This document shows, piece after piece, positions 26,170-38,206 of a DNA stretch of 64,000 nt. The notes under the pieces are model-generated. The model did no database searches and was not told the DNA's origin. It was given only the letters and a program-made list of their open reading frames with translations. Every line of letters starts with the position of its first letter. Position 1 is the stretch's first letter. Location of the stretch: assembly GCA_026120185.1 (NCBI GenBank), contig JANUWF010001815.1:868001-932000 (forward strand), given 5' to 3'. This DNA comes from Voacanga thouarsii (Eukaryota; Streptophyta; Magnoliopsida; Gentianales; Apocynaceae). The position numbers and the translations under genes are program-made.

Positions 26170-26883
26170 TGTAACAGCCTACTAAATTGAGTGCTAGGGA
26201 AATAACTACTTGATTGAATTAGTCCCACTTCATAAATTAAATGAATTATATGTGGCTATTTCATGTGCTTCTTATGTGACTTCTCTTAGAGAAAGTAAGT
26301 ATATCAAGTTAATTATTTGTATAGTTTGTGATAAGTGATTTATTCATAATTAATTGTTGTATTATATATACATGTATTATTTTGTAGTAGATAAATTAGT
26401 CAAATTAATTAGCGTATCGCATTTCAAATAATATTGTAACAATGAACCTCCCTTTGTGAAAAATACCTTCTTGAACAAATTTAATTTTAATTAGGAGTTT
26501 GGCCTTGTTTATTAATTAAAAGTGTCAAGATTAATTTTGACTACTTGATCCAATTTCATTATTTAACCCAAGACCCATATCCAAGACTCATGGACTAATT
26601 TGACCCATTAAAACATTTTAAATCACAGCCCTAGAATTTAGGGCAAAATTCTCTCAACCCTTGGATAAAAAATTACCCTACTATATAAACTTATTTTTAG
26701 CCATTTCTTCCCCTCCTTGACCGGCCACCATACCCTCCATCTCCTTTTATTTTTCCTTCTTCTCCTCCATGGAAACTTCCCTCTTGCCCCTCTTCTCTTA
26801 AAGCTGTCGACCAACCTACCGATTTAAGGTAGGAAGCCTTCTTCCTCAAGCTAAAGCTCACTCTTTCTTTTCCCTTTTACTCT
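26170..26883 (+). mobile_element. LTR F fragment of another Ty3/gypsy-like element
   Basis: It begins TGTAACAGCCTACTAAATTG after GCTAA (26165-26169), which would be the target site in E1. It holds a TATATAA box at 26682-26688, followed by a pyrimidine-rich stretch with CCGGCCACC, the layout of a plant LTR U3-R region. The right end is cut by E3. No partner LTR was found, so the boundary and family are uncertain. Confidence 0.4.
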
Positions 26884-27108
26884 TAATGCATAAAGTTTGG
26901 GTGTATAAAAATCATTCAAATTTAAATCCATCCCTAGCCAAGTTTTAATTAAAGCACTAATCCCAAATTATACATATGAGTAAGTATACTTATCGTAAGC
27001 ATAATATAAGGAATTAACGAGTATCGATCCTTAAGGAGCAACTACTATTAGTTACCTTTCATTCATTGTTTAATCGATCCAATAAAGTGATAAGATGATA
27101 AAAAAGAA

Positions 27109-27157
<49 letters not shown>

Positions 27158-28305
27158 ACTCAAGAATGAAAGAATATACAATTTAGACAAACATTCTTGA
27201 AGGAATGACAATGAATTAGTTAGTAAATATCACAATTAATTATCATCTTAGTATCATGAAGGAATTAGAATAGAATCAAATCGCTTCCCGAGTTATAGAC
27301 TTACTATCTCATGATTAAATTAGTAGATTTTTCCATTCAAACCAACATAACCACAAAGATGCATTAAACCCATCCTTCAATAATTAGCCCTATACTCTAA
27401 GTATAATGAACATGAAATTGGCCAATAACCCTATACTCTAGGTGAAATAAACCAATCTTTGATCACTTTGGTTCTTTGTCTTAGCTTTGCTTCCCAAGTC
27501 CGTGAAAAAATAACAAATATGAAATGATGAAATTAAATTAACTCCTAATATCGTTTCCCAAGTCAATTAGAAGTAAATCTAAATTCATCAATTCTTTCAT
27601 AATGATAAGTAATCAAACACCAAGAATGATAGAAAATTGATCAAATAGCAAAATTAATCCAAAACCATGAATCCCAACATAATGTCAAATTATAATAAAA
27701 ATATTAATTACATTAGTATTCTAGAAAAAAAATAAAGGTAAAAGAAAGTGCTCGTACACAAGCTCTCATTCTTCTATTTGAAATCTTCCTTAAATAATGC
27801 CTCTTGACCGATGAATCTCCTCTTTTTGTGAGTGATTGGAAGCTTTGATCCTTGGATTCATACGTTTTCCTTGTTTAAATAGGCTCACAAGAAGTCAAAA
27901 TTCATTCCTTAACAGTTCTAGACCGAGTAGAAGTTGAAAAATACCAAAACTCTTAAGAAATTGCCAAATCGACACTTGATCAGAAAAATTCGCCGACATG
28001 GGACAGTATAAAATCAGTGCTGGCTATGCTTGGCACAGCTGGCACCAGCCGTGCTCTAATCAGCCTGATGTGCTTTATTTTTTTCTTTAGCAAAATCCCT
28101 TGTTCCCAGAATAGGGCCGCTGCTGACCGTGCACTGCTCGGCTATAGTTTTTCGTCATTTTTCTCTTTTTTTGCAATAAAAAGCCAAAACACATTTCCAA
28201 TGGTAAAATATCAAATATAAAGGAATATGACCAGTTATTGCATCAAATATATCACAAAACATCCTCAAATAACTAAAAAATTATTGATGAATTTAGCTCC
28301 TATCA
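26884..28305 (-). repeat. E3 LTR (3' LTR, minus orientation), E4 family
   Basis: Homologous to the E4 LTRs: TTTGGGTGTATAAAAATC near the left edge, ACGAGTATCGATCC about 130 bases in, and end AGCTCCTATCA. The start TAATGCAT is taken as a decayed TG terminus. It contains (TA)n followed by (CA)n at 27115-27157 and a weak GC-rich cassette at 28000-28140. Confidence 0.75.
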
Positions 28306-28917
28306 CATTCCTCCACACTTGAACCTTTATTTATCCTCAAGCAAAGTACTTTAAAGGAAAAACAAGATGATCTTTCAAAATTTTCAACTATAACAAAGCT
28401 ATAATTGCCTTTCAAACTTTAGATATGACTTTGCCATTCTTTTCAACCCTTTGAAATCATTCACAAATTGAAGTACTAGATAAGACATACAAAGGCCCTC
28501 GAAGTCAAATTAAGCAAGTTTATACTTTAGTCTAAGAAAATTATTTCACCTTTCAAGCAAAAATGTAGATAATATGAATCATACAAGTCAAGCTATCTGC
28601 CAATTCAAACGTTATAAATCCAAAAATTGCACAAGTCTAGTCATGAATTAAGGAAAACGCTCAATTTTTTTTCTTTCTCAATGTTTTTTCAATGACTTAA
28701 AGAATTGATAGTTTCAAGTGAATAGATTTCTCTTCAAGTATTGTATTGACCCCCTTATAATCATCACTCATCATTTTTTCAACAATTTTTCTTTCTTTCT
28801 TTTGCTTTTGGGAACTAATAGCCTTAAGAAAGTGGATTTCTCTTCACTATCTGTATTGGTCCCCATAATCAAGTAAAAAGTGCTTTCTAGTCTTCAAAGA
28901 GGAAATAATTTTTTTCC
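28306..28917 (-). mobile_element. E3 polypurine tract and truncated interior
   Basis: Minus strand CAAGTGTGGAGGAATG at 28306-28321 is the tract. The following 600 bases resemble E4 15309-15692. E3 ends at about 28917, where the Tekay integrase fragment begins on the opposite strand. Confidence 0.6.
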
Positions 28918-29125
28918 AACCATGTATTGAATGATGAACCGTTAGTGTTGCAGCCAGACTTAAGCTACGTGGAGAAGCCTGTGCGGATATTGGACCGCAG
29001 AGTTAAAACTCTCCGGAATAAACAGATACCAATGGTTAAGATCCAATGGAAGCACCATGGCACGCAGGATGCCACATGAGAGTCAGAAGAATGGGTTAAG
29101 CGGAAGTATCCTGAGCTGAAATAGA
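28918..29125 (+). pseudogene. Tekay integrase C-terminus, chromodomain-like, in opposite orientation
   Basis: The plus-strand frame opens at HVLNDEPLVLQPDLSYVEKP and continues with VRILDRRVKTLRNKQIPMVK and IQWKHHGTQDAT. An in-frame stop replaces the expected Trp, followed by ESEEWVKRKYPELK and stop. This is the C-terminal block of Tekay/Del chromovirus integrases. The minus-strand integrase stops just short of this segment, so the two pieces are complementary apart from roughly 20 residues (inferred from the family). Confidence 0.85.
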
Positions 29126-29157
29126 GGTATGCTTGAATTTTGGGACGAAATTCTTCT

Positions 29158-29170
29158 AAGGAGGGGAGGA
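29158..29170 (+). promoter_or_regulatory. Tekay polypurine tract
   Basis: AAGGAGGGGAGGA directly before the LTR start TGTGAAACC identifies LTR D as a 3' LTR in plus orientation. Confidence 0.85.
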
Positions 29171-29997
29171 TGTGAAACCCCAATCAAAACCAACCTTAGA
29201 GTAAGGGGGTTGGGATGCATAACATACTTTATTGCATGATTAAATATATTTTATTTGATTTTATGTGCCTTGGATTTGAGTTTTAATGTCTTGGAGGCAT
29301 GTCGGTGAATATTGAGTGAGAAGGGCAAAATGGTAATTTTTGCCTGAGATGAAAATAGGGAGAAAGCTTGAGGATTGAATAGGAAATAATTTGCTAGTGA
29401 AAATAACAACAATAGTTGTTGTGGTGTACTGGTTAGAGCTTTGGAAATTAATTCTTGAGGTCTTAGATTCAAATTCTATTATAGGAGCTTTAGCTTGGTT
29501 AAATTTTATTTTTGCTTGGGAAGTAATAATTTTGGCCTTAAGTGCTTAGAGTAGGGGAGTGATGATGTCCTAAGAGAGACATGATAGGAGTATCCACATT
29601 TTACTCCCTTGCCCTACTCGAATTTCCTAAGAGGAATTCATTTTTCCTTGATTTTTTATTTTTCCTTAGTTATAAACTCATTAGTGTGATCAAGTTGTTC
29701 TAGTCATTTTCATTCCAGAAATTTCAGTAAAGTGCTGTGGTCTTGTAGGATCAAAATGTCTTAGTAAAAGACTTCTTATGGCCTGAAAATGTGGAAGAGT
29801 TGTAGAAGATTCCAAGAGGAAAAATTCCTCTAGTGAGCTTGTTGAAAATTCACTCTAGCTAGTTCATCTTCCTTCTTGGAATGAACTGAAATTTTCCAGC
29901 TTATTGTACCTTTAAGGTGTCGAGTTTCTTAGCTAGCATTCCCTCTCAAATGCTGCCAGAAAAATGGTCTTTTGGATCAGTTTGCAACCTGAATTCT

Positions 29998-30306
29998 TTA
30001 GCCAATTCCGGACTGCTCAAAGCTAGAGCAAAACCAAGAAAATTCTTGTACAAATCGCAACTTTGAGAGTACAAAACCAAGCTGTTTTCTTCCAGATTTT
30101 GTTGAGCACTTTAGCCAAGTTTTTCCTCCATGAAGAAGGTTGGAAACCAGCCTTGAACACCCCTTAAATTCCCCTTCAAACTCGCTGCAAGATGCTGGAA
30201 AATGGCAATCGAAAAAGCTGTCCAGAAATTCCAGCCTAGTGAAATTCTGTGCAGTCCAATTGTCCAGCTTTGTTTCCCAATCTTCCTCCAGCCGAAACAC
30301 CATCAT
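29998..30306 (-). pseudogene. antisense frame in LTR D
   Basis: A 102-codon frame antisense to the LTR. The shared block FEGEFKGCSRLVSNLLHGG followed by KTWL and GRKQLG matches LTR A (16600-16851). A second antisense frame (30422-30625, MIVGELWKSAMAD...) is nearly identical to 41127-41330 in LTR C but has stops in LTR A. No family recognised. Confidence 0.25.
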
Positions 30307-31102
30307 TGTTCTACATAAACCTTCCTTAAACCTTCAGTAACAGAGCTCCATTATTCACCTTAAGCTTCTGCATGAAATTCAGACATGGATGCCCGAAAAT
30401 CTCTCCAACAAATCCCTACAATTATGCTTGATGGATTTCCAAAATTCGAGCCACCATAGTGTAGCAACTTTCCATAATGTATCCCTCAAATAACCAGACT
30501 TCTTCTTCACCATTATGCTCCCTATTTTCAGCCACCATAAGCTCCCTTAAACCAGCATTAATTCCACTAAAATTTTGCTCAAAGAAGTCGGCCATGGCAG
30601 ACTTCCAAAGCTCTCCAACAATCAAGATATTCTAAGATATTTAGTTTCCAAATTTACTTCCTAAAAATATTCTTCAAGGATTTTAACAACTAGCCTTTCC
30701 TTTTCCCTTCCAAATCAGAGAACCAACCTCCTAAACCCTACAGAAAATTCGGCAGTCCTAATTCTCTCAGAATTTCGGCAGCTGCACAACACAATCTCTC
30801 AAATTCCTTCAACCTTCAAGAACACACACACTACATCAAGAACACCTACTTCTTCTTTTCACCTAATACCCCTCCAAACCACTTCAAACCTTCTCTAAAA
30901 TCTCCAGATTTAACCTAATCACTGTCGTGAGTCCATCAACACCATTCTTAACATCAAACTCCACAAATCAACTCGCTACTTCGGATCAAAACCAGAAAAT
31001 TCTGTGAAGTTCAAGAACACCTTCAAGGTAGGATTGTTCTAACAACTTCATCTTCTCCAATTTTGATCTCAAGTGAGAATATATGTGAATAAACATGCTA
31101 AT

Positions 31103-31104
<2 letters not shown>

Positions 31105-31157
<53 letters not shown>
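31105..31157. repeat. (CT)n microsatellite in LTR D
   Basis: About 50 bases of CT repeat. Equivalent positions carry (GA)n in inverted LTR C (40590-40647), (CT)n in B (59442-59486) and (CTT)n in A (17633-17670). Confidence 0.95.
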
Positions 31158-31162
<5 letters not shown>

Positions 31163-33034
31163 ATGGCCGAAACTCTCTCTCTTGGCTGGATGGCTTCATC
31201 TTCCATGGTCGTGCTATCTCTATCTTCCTTGGACAAATTTAGGCATCTAGGAGTTGAGATCCATTCTAAACTCCTTCAAAGCGTATTATCAACCAAGTAA
31301 GTGCCTTTAATATTTCTTTTAAATCCTAGATTCATGTCTCTAGGATGTTGTTGTTAGAAAGTGGATTATGATAGGGTTTGAGTATGTATTGTTGAGATTG
31401 AAGCATGAATATATGTATGATTGTGAAGGAGATGGGATTTATTCATGGAAGGATTATCTTGGTTGATAGTATGATGATTTGAGGTTTGATGCATGTCATA
31501 GGAGGTATTTGTGATGAAGTATACTAGAAATTATGCCACCTTTGATGAATAGGATTTATATGCATGTTGGATTTTTGAAGCCATGATCATATTTATGCTA
31601 GTAGGGGTTAGATCATGTCTTGATAAATTGATATCTATGCTTGTATGAATGATTTGGATGATTTGATGAGCTGAAGGGTTGTATATGTTCATGATTGTGA
31701 ATAACCATGGAAATATGATCATGATCTAGTTGTCCCTAAGCAAATTTTTATTTCATGAATAAAATATTTAATAATATAACTTTGCTTGTGATTTCGAAAA
31801 ACCCTAGGAAGGGTGGATTTGGAATATTATATTTATATAAAGGATAATTTAGCCAAATAAATAATAGTTTTAATAGAGAAATAAAATATATAGATATTTT
31901 ATAAAATAATGAAATTAACTAAAGCCTTTTATGGAAATAATCATAATTAGTAAAATACTTATTATTATAAATTTAATTATTATCTTTTAATCAAAGCCTA
32001 TTAAAACTTATTTATTATTTTTCAAGCAAGACTCATTAAAATTCATTTTCAACTAACTTTGGTTATTAGTTATTTTTTAACAACTAAATTATTAATAACT
32101 CATTATTTTCCCTAATAACCACTTAGGACTCTTGATCAAATAAACTCTAAATTTTTCTTAGCAAGATTTAAACTTTCAACATCTTGGAATTTATTTCCCA
32201 AACCATTAGTTATTTTAAATATCAGATTAGGCTCAACCTATAAACCTATTTATTTATTGTTTGGCTTTAAAGCTTGGGACACTAGGATCATGGTAGTAGT
32301 AAGTTGAGTTGATTTAAAATTGAGGAAGTGGATTGTGGCTTGAAATTGATTGTGATTTGTATTTGCCATGTGGGGTTAGGTCAGCTGTTGGGGACCTCTT
32401 TATTGTGAGCAAGAATCAGGTAAGCTCCTGCATAAAAACCTGATTGTTGAAAAATGTTTAATTATGGCAAGCCAAATGTAGAGTGCATGGACACCCATTT
32501 TTGTAAAGGCTATTGAGGGTTGTCTCCTGTTTTATTTTCGTCAGATGAGTTATTTGAAATTTAATAAGCAGATTTACTCAAACTCAGAACTCTTTCTGAA
32601 ACTGTTTTTGACAAAGATTTTGGAAACCCTTAATTGCCATGTTCAAGTGGAACGGTGTTTGTTCATTTTTCCCAAATGGGATACGTTACGTTGAGTACTC
32701 AATAAGGGTGGACTACTAGGGCTAGTCTTTGAGGGGTTAGGGTAAGTCTCTCAGTAGGTGACCATCTCTGAGGGGTGAGTCCTTCCCGGATAGGACGTCA
32801 GTACAGTGGGTCGTGCCGGTCCGAGCTAGCAGTGTTCTTTTTAGTCAAGTGACTGTGTTTTGCCGGAATGGACACCCGGTTGTTGTTTGGGTATAAAGAA
32901 GGAGGAGTATCTTGCCCAGTAGGCCGATCACCTACTTTTGTCAGTCTGCACAAAGTGTGGCATTCTGACCAGCAGTATGCACAAAGTGTGGCATGCTGAC
33001 CATTCGGTTATGGGGCCCAACGTGTGGTAACCCG

Positions 33035-34046
33035 TCAACCCATTCGGCAGGTCCAATCGGTAAGCTACCGGTCCAATTCTTTCCTTAATCAGAAACTGCC
33101 CCAAATATCTCAGATTCATGTTTTCGCCCTTCGGATGTTGCAAAATTCCCCTATTTGGTGTTAGTTTCAGAAATACGCGGTCCCCAACTTGAAATTCCAA
33201 TTCTCTTCACCGGTTGTCCGCATAGCTCTTCTGCCGGCTCTAAGCCGCCTTTAACCTTTCCCGAATTAGTTTCACTTTATCCAACATTTCTTGGACACAG
33301 ACCTCTCCGGTTTTGCCCACATCACCATCTTCCGACCAGCTCCAACACAACGGTACTTGACACTTGCGCCCATACAAAGCCTCATAGGTGCCATCCCAAT
33401 TGAGGCTTGGTAGCTATTATTATATGACAGCTTGGTATACGGTACACACTCGATCCACTTCTCTCTGAAATCTAAGACACAGGCTCTTAACATATCCTCT
33501 AATATTTGGATCACCCTTTCTGACTGCCCATCGGTCTGCGGATGTGCCGTCGTACTGAATTTTAGATTCGACCCCATTGCTTCCTGAAACTTTCCCCAAA
33601 AATGAGATGTAAACCTCGAGTCTCGATCTGACACTATGCTTGAAGGCACTCTATGAAGTCGGACGATCTCTCGAATATAAGTCTGAGCTAGCTTCTCCAT
33701 CGAGTCCCTCACATTCACTGGTATGAAATGGGCCGACTTGGTTAGTCAATCCACCACCACCCATATAGCGTCCTTTTGAGTCCTTGACATGGGAAGTCCG
33801 GTGACGAAATCCATAGTCACCTCCTCCCACTTCCATTCCGGCACTGGCAATGGCTGCAATAGTCCCGCTGACTTCTTATGCTCCGCTTTAACTTTCTAGT
33901 AGGTGAGACAAGTCGAAATATATTTGACCACGTCTCGCTTCAGTTCGGGCCACCAATAAGCTCTCTTCAAATCCTGGTACATCTTGACTTCCCCCGGATG
34001 AATGGCATACTTGCTCTTGTGCACCTCCTCCAAAATTCTGTCCTTC
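33035..34046 (-). pseudogene. Tekay integrase, N-terminal and core domains
   Basis: Minus-strand reading shows the HHCC region (HPGEVKMYQDLKRAYWWPEL with CLTY), core block [28 protein letters not shown] with the second Asp, and HPQTDGQSERVIQILEDMLR with the catalytic Glu. The C-terminal GPY-type block (FQVGDRVFLKLTPNRG, then RIGPVAYRLDLPNG) follows. Stops interrupt it near 33748 and 33899, and a frameshift lies near 33270. Coding ends at about 33035, inside the stretch that should lead to the chromodomain. Confidence 0.9.
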
Positions 34047-34822
34047 AATTACTGCTCTCCGGGCACACATAATCGATCTCTGAAATGGAGAACTCTCGCC
34101 TCATCTTGACGGAATTCACTGCCTGGCTGCTTAAGCTCCTTATCCTTGAAAAGTTGAAACTCAGCGCTGCTTCGCTGAGCTTCCACTATTTCTTGCTTCA
34201 AATCCGGCACCAACTTCAAATTGCTGATGACAATTCTTTCGTCTTGTACTTCTGCCCTTCTGTCCAACATATCTTGAACTACTTGCATTTCCTGCACCTT
34301 CAGTCTGGCAATTCCCACTTTTCTGCTCAAGGCGTCTGCCACAACGTTGGCCTTCCCGGGATGGTAGTTGATCGGACAACGGTATTCTTCTAGGAATTCC
34401 ATCCAACTTCGCTGCCTTAGGTTTAGATCCTTTTGAGTGAAGATATACTTCAAACTCTTATGGTCGGTGAACACCTCATATTCGGCTCCATACAGATAGT
34501 TTTGCCATTTGTTGAGGGCGAACACTATAGCTGCTAACTCCAGATCATGAGTGGGGTAGTTCACTTCTTGAGGTCTTAGCTTCCGAGAAGCATAAGCAAT
34601 CACCTTCCGGTCCTGCATCAACACTGTTCCCAATCCTTCTTTTGAAGCGTCAGTATACAGTGCGTAAGGTTTCCCTTCCTCCGGTAGACTCAATACCGGT
34701 GTTGCCATCAATCTGCGCTTCAATTCTTGAAAGCTTTTCTTGCATTTCTCGTTCCACATAAATGGAATATCCTTCCGCAACAATCGAGTCATCGGCAATG
34801 CAAGTGTCGAAAATCCCTTCAT
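34047..34822 (-). pseudogene. Tekay RNase H
   Basis: A long open stretch of 257 codons: connection block [20 protein letters not shown], first Asp in [38 protein letters not shown] with the Glu, then [11 protein letters not shown] and [17 protein letters not shown]. Typical Ty3/gypsy RNase H. It ends at a stop at about 34047 that interrupts the run into the integrase, so it is part of a broken polyprotein although the domain itself reads through. Confidence 0.92.
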
Positions 34823-35590
34823 AAACCTTCAGTAGTAACCAGCCAGTCCCAAGAAACTCCGAATCTCGGTAATATTCTCTGGCTGCTTCCAGTCTGATAC
34901 CGCTTCAACTTTTGCCGGATCTACCTTGATTCCTTCCTTGGTCATCACATGGCCAAGGAATGCCACATTGTCTAGCCAGAATTCGCACTTGCTGAACTTG
35001 GCGTACAGCTTGTGCTCCCGCAATTTCTCCAATACGAGCCTCAGATGCTCCGCATGCTCCTCCGGACTCTTGGAGTAAATCAAAATATCATCGATGAAGA
35101 CTACCACGAACTTGTCCAGATAAGGTCAGAATACTCGGTGCATCAGGTCCATGAATACTGCTGGAGCGTTAGTCATCCCGAACGACATCACCACGAACTC
35201 GTAATGTCCATATCTGGTGTTGAAGGTTGTCTTGGGAATATCATCCTCTCTTATTCGCACCTGGTAGTACCCTTATCTCAGATCCAACTTAAAGTAGCAA
35301 CTGGATCCTTGCAACTGGTCGAATAGCTCGTCAATCAACGATAAGGGATACTTGTTCTTGACCGTTAAATTGTTCAACCCTCGGTAGTCGATGCATAGCC
35401 TCAGAGTTCCGTCCTTCTTCTTTACAAACAACACAGGCGCTCCCCAGGGTGACGTGCTCGGTCTGATATAGCCTTGACCCACTAACTTCTCTAATTGCTC
35501 TTTCAACTCTTTTAACTCTACTGGTGCCATCCGATACGGAGTCCGCGATACTAGTTCCGCTCCCGGAACTAAGTCGATGGTGAATTCCAC
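34823..35590 (-). pseudogene. Tekay reverse transcriptase
   Basis: Contains [60 protein letters not shown], the first catalytic block FKLDLR and the catalytic FIDDILIYS (FIDD codons 35087-35098), then KCEFW...FLGHV. In-frame stops lie near 35272 (within DLR-GYYQ), 35126 and 34828. The catalytic aspartates are retained. Confidence 0.93.
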
Positions 35591-36370
35591 TTCTCAGCTA
35601 GGAGGTAGAGAATCAAGCTCTGCTGGAAACACATCAGAAAAATCCTTCACTACTTCAGTGTCTTCTAGAGTGCACTGGTCCTTCGACTTGTTTATCACGT
35701 AAGCCAAGTACCCTTGACACCCTTGCTTCAACAGTTTCCGGGCTTTAGCCCCCGCGATAAGATACTTACATTCTTTTACCCTCTTGCCATTAAATTCCAA
35801 TACATCACAACCCGGTTTGACGAACTGGATTGTCTTATTTTTACAGTCTACCCTAGCCCCATGCTTGGCTAACCAGTCCATCCCCAAAATCAAGTCATAA
35901 TCCTCAATGTCCAGTACTATCAAATCCCTCTCCAAACTTTCTCTCCCCACATTAACTTTACACTCCTTTACATACCGATCCGCTTGCACCATTTTCCCCA
36001 GAGGTGTGCTTACCTCTAAAATGAAAGGTAGCTCCACTCCATCCCAACCCAAATGACATGCACATAACTTATTTATATAGGAATAAGTAGAGCCAGGATC
36101 AATCAAAGCATTAACGGATCGTCCTTGAATAGAGAACGTACCTTCTACCACCATTGCATCGGCCCCAACTTCTTCTTTGTTGAGAGCGAATACCTTGGCC
36201 TTCACTTGCGGCCTCGGTACTCTACTCTCGGATACTCTCGTGGGGTTAGCTCGGTTGGGCCCCGGGTTCTGAGCCGGGTTTCCATGCCCGACGCGGTGCA
36301 ATTTGGGGCAGGCGTTCCTCAGGTGGTTCGGGTCGCCACAGTGATAGCATTTCTTTTCACCACCCTTAGA
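35591..36370 (-). pseudogene. Tekay aspartic protease and linker
   Basis: The frame 36301-35594 contains the retropepsin-like block VEGTFSIQGRSVNALIDPGS with TYSYI (active site Asp in D-P-G-S, usually DSG or DTG). It continues with ILGMDWLAKHGARVDCKNKT, the second conserved block of plant Ty3/gypsy proteases, and leads toward RT. It ends at a stop just before the RT frame. Confidence 0.88.
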
Positions 36371-37326
36371 CCAACAATTTCTCTCGGTGTGACCTTTCCT
36401 TCCACACTGCCTGCATGATGGGAGATTCGGGGCAGGTCTACTTGGTGCTGTCCGGGCTTGCTTCCCTCGGTTCTGCCATTGATGATTAGCGGGCGCTTGT
36501 GGGGTTGCGGTCTCGAAAATTGTCCTTACGGCTGTCTCGGTGGCTGGAAGGGTTTTATTACCATCCGGCTGCGGTCCTCATTCTCCATTCGAGTGGCTGC
36601 GTCCATAACCCCCGAATAAGTGGTCGGTGGAGCAAGTGCCAATGCTTTCCTCAGCTCTGGTCTCAGCCCCTTAATGAACTGTCTTGTCCTATTCTGCTTG
36701 GTATCCACCAAACTCCTGCAGTATTTCGACAATTGAGTGAATCGCGCCGCATATTAAGCAACTGACATGCTCCCCTGCCTCAAATTCTGAAATTCGTCCT
36801 CTCGCTTCTCCACAATCCACTATGGAATATACTCTGCCCTGAAGGCCTCAACGAAGTTGGACCACGTCCATTCCTACTCGTTTATCTCCCAGTCGTCTTG
36901 GACCTGCTGCCACCACGCTCGAGCTGGTCCTCTCAGTCGGAAAACTGCAAACTTAACCATCCGCTCCTCGGTGTACTGGAGTGTCGCGAATATGTCCTCT
37001 AGCTGTTCAACCCACTTCTCCGCCTTTTGATCCTGTTCCGCTTCGCCCAGGAAGATGGGCGGCTGGAACTTCAAAAATCGCTCTAAGGCCTTGTCCTCAC
37101 CCCTTGGGTTCCGCCTCTCGGTCATTGACTGCAAAACCTCAGCCATTTTGCTGAATGCCTGGCCCATGGTCACATCAACTGGCACTTCAGACCTTGATCC
37201 CATATTCTGACTATTCCCTTCACGCTGATTGGGTGCTTGCATCTGAGCTGTTCCTATTTCTGGTGCCACTTATTCGACTTCCAGTACCCTTCCACCTGTT
37301 GAAGTTGCACGACGCTTGGGTGCCAT
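36308..37326 (-). pseudogene. Tekay gag with two zinc knuckles
   Basis: Starts at ATG 37324-37326 (MAPKRRATSTGGRVLEVE, then an in-frame stop) and continues through the retrotransposon gag domain: ALERFLKFQPPIFLGEAEQD, FAVFRLRGPARAWW, then RTRQFIKGLRPELRKAL. Two CX2CX4HX4C zinc knuckles sit at 36374-36415 (CRQCGRKGHTERNC) and 36308-36349 (CYHCGDPNHLRNAC). Double knuckles are common in Tekay-type gag. Further stops occur near 36873 and 36525. It would have packaged the element RNA; now dead. Confidence 0.88.
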
Positions 37327-37577
37327 TCTAAACCACACCCCAGATGATAAGTGCATGCACTTAAAGGTCAAATCATTTTAGTTGTACTTGCATGCATTGT
37401 CAAATAGATGTAAATAGAAAGCGGATGTAAATTTAGCTAAGGATTAAATTCTCTTTCAAAAATGGACTTGCATAGATTCGAAATCTTAATAGAAAATAGA
37501 TTTAAGATCCTTAACAATAAAAGTTCTTGAAAAACAGTAAACAAATAAACATCCAAATCAAAGGAACTCCTAGTCCC

Positions 37578-38108
37578 CTAATCCTCATCAGAACCCTCAT
37601 CATCAGCTTCATATAACCATCCCCCAAAGTTCTTGGAAAAATCTACCCCATCCCCGCTAGCAAATCCCTCCATGGGCTGCTTCCCATGGCGCCTAGAACT
37701 CTCCCCGGGTTCCACACGGCTGAAGGAAGGAAGAAAAGAAGGCCTAGGTGGAGACTCATAGTCTATCTCCCCCGGGTCATCGCTATTTGCTGCTAAGTCC
37801 ACCTTGGGATTAGGAGGGTGGGGTCCGGGCTCCACTATCATCACTTCATCCTCACTGTCAGAGCTTATGTCTATCACTGGAATCGGGGGTGGCTCAATGA
37901 TCTAGACCTCGTCCTCACTGCTGTCCTCCATAGGGTTAATCTCGCCATCATTGTCACTCTCCATAGGGATAACCTCATCATCACTATTATCCACCATAGG
38001 GATAATTGGCTGAGGGGCAGGTTGGGGGACTGGAAGGTCCTCCGGGTCTAGAAAGATAGGCGGGTGCCACTGCCGCCCTTTCCTCACTGTCCTAAGCAGT
38101 CTTACCAT
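37578..38108 (-). pseudogene. extra acidic ORF upstream of gag in the Tekay element
   Basis: A minus-strand frame of about 177 codons from ATG 38108 to a stop at 37578-37580, with one internal TAG (37902-37904). It is Pro-rich and strongly acidic, with three SDDEV/SEDEV-type clusters (NSDDEVIPMESDNDGEINPM; SSEDEV; SSDSEDEV), and ends EADDEGSDED. It lies between the primer site and gag, with a 250-base spacer to gag. No domain family is recognised. Composition suggests a disordered, possibly nuclear or chromatin-interacting protein (inference only). Confidence 0.6.
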
Positions 38109-38192
38109 CCTACAGCATCAACAAGATAGGTTAGATAAAGATTTAAACTTAAATTAATAGAATATAATCAGCAATATTTGCCTATAACCTAG

Positions 38193-38204
38193 TCTCTAAT
38201 ACCA
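38193..38204 (-). promoter_or_regulatory. Tekay primer-binding site (initiator Met tRNA)
   Basis: Minus strand TGGTATTAGAGA lies two bases inside the 5' LTR. It matches the TGGTATCAGAGC complement of initiator tRNA-Met with two differences. Confidence 0.85.
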
Positions 38205-38206
38205 CT

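Larger units (their letters stand above)
29171..33034 (+). repeat. Tekay LTR D, truncated at its 3' side
   Basis: Begins TGTGAAACCCCAATC and tracks LTR C (inverted) to GTGTGGTAACCC, where it joins integrase sequence. About 500 bases of LTR end are missing. By eye the first 250 bases differ from LTR C at roughly one base in twenty. It includes a tRNA-like stretch (29415-29485) and (CT)n (31105-31157). Confidence 0.9.

Noticed and set aside
35012..36765. Open frames on the plus strand opposite Tekay pol and gag
   Set aside because: They are antisense shadows of recognisable RT, protease and gag on the minus strand.
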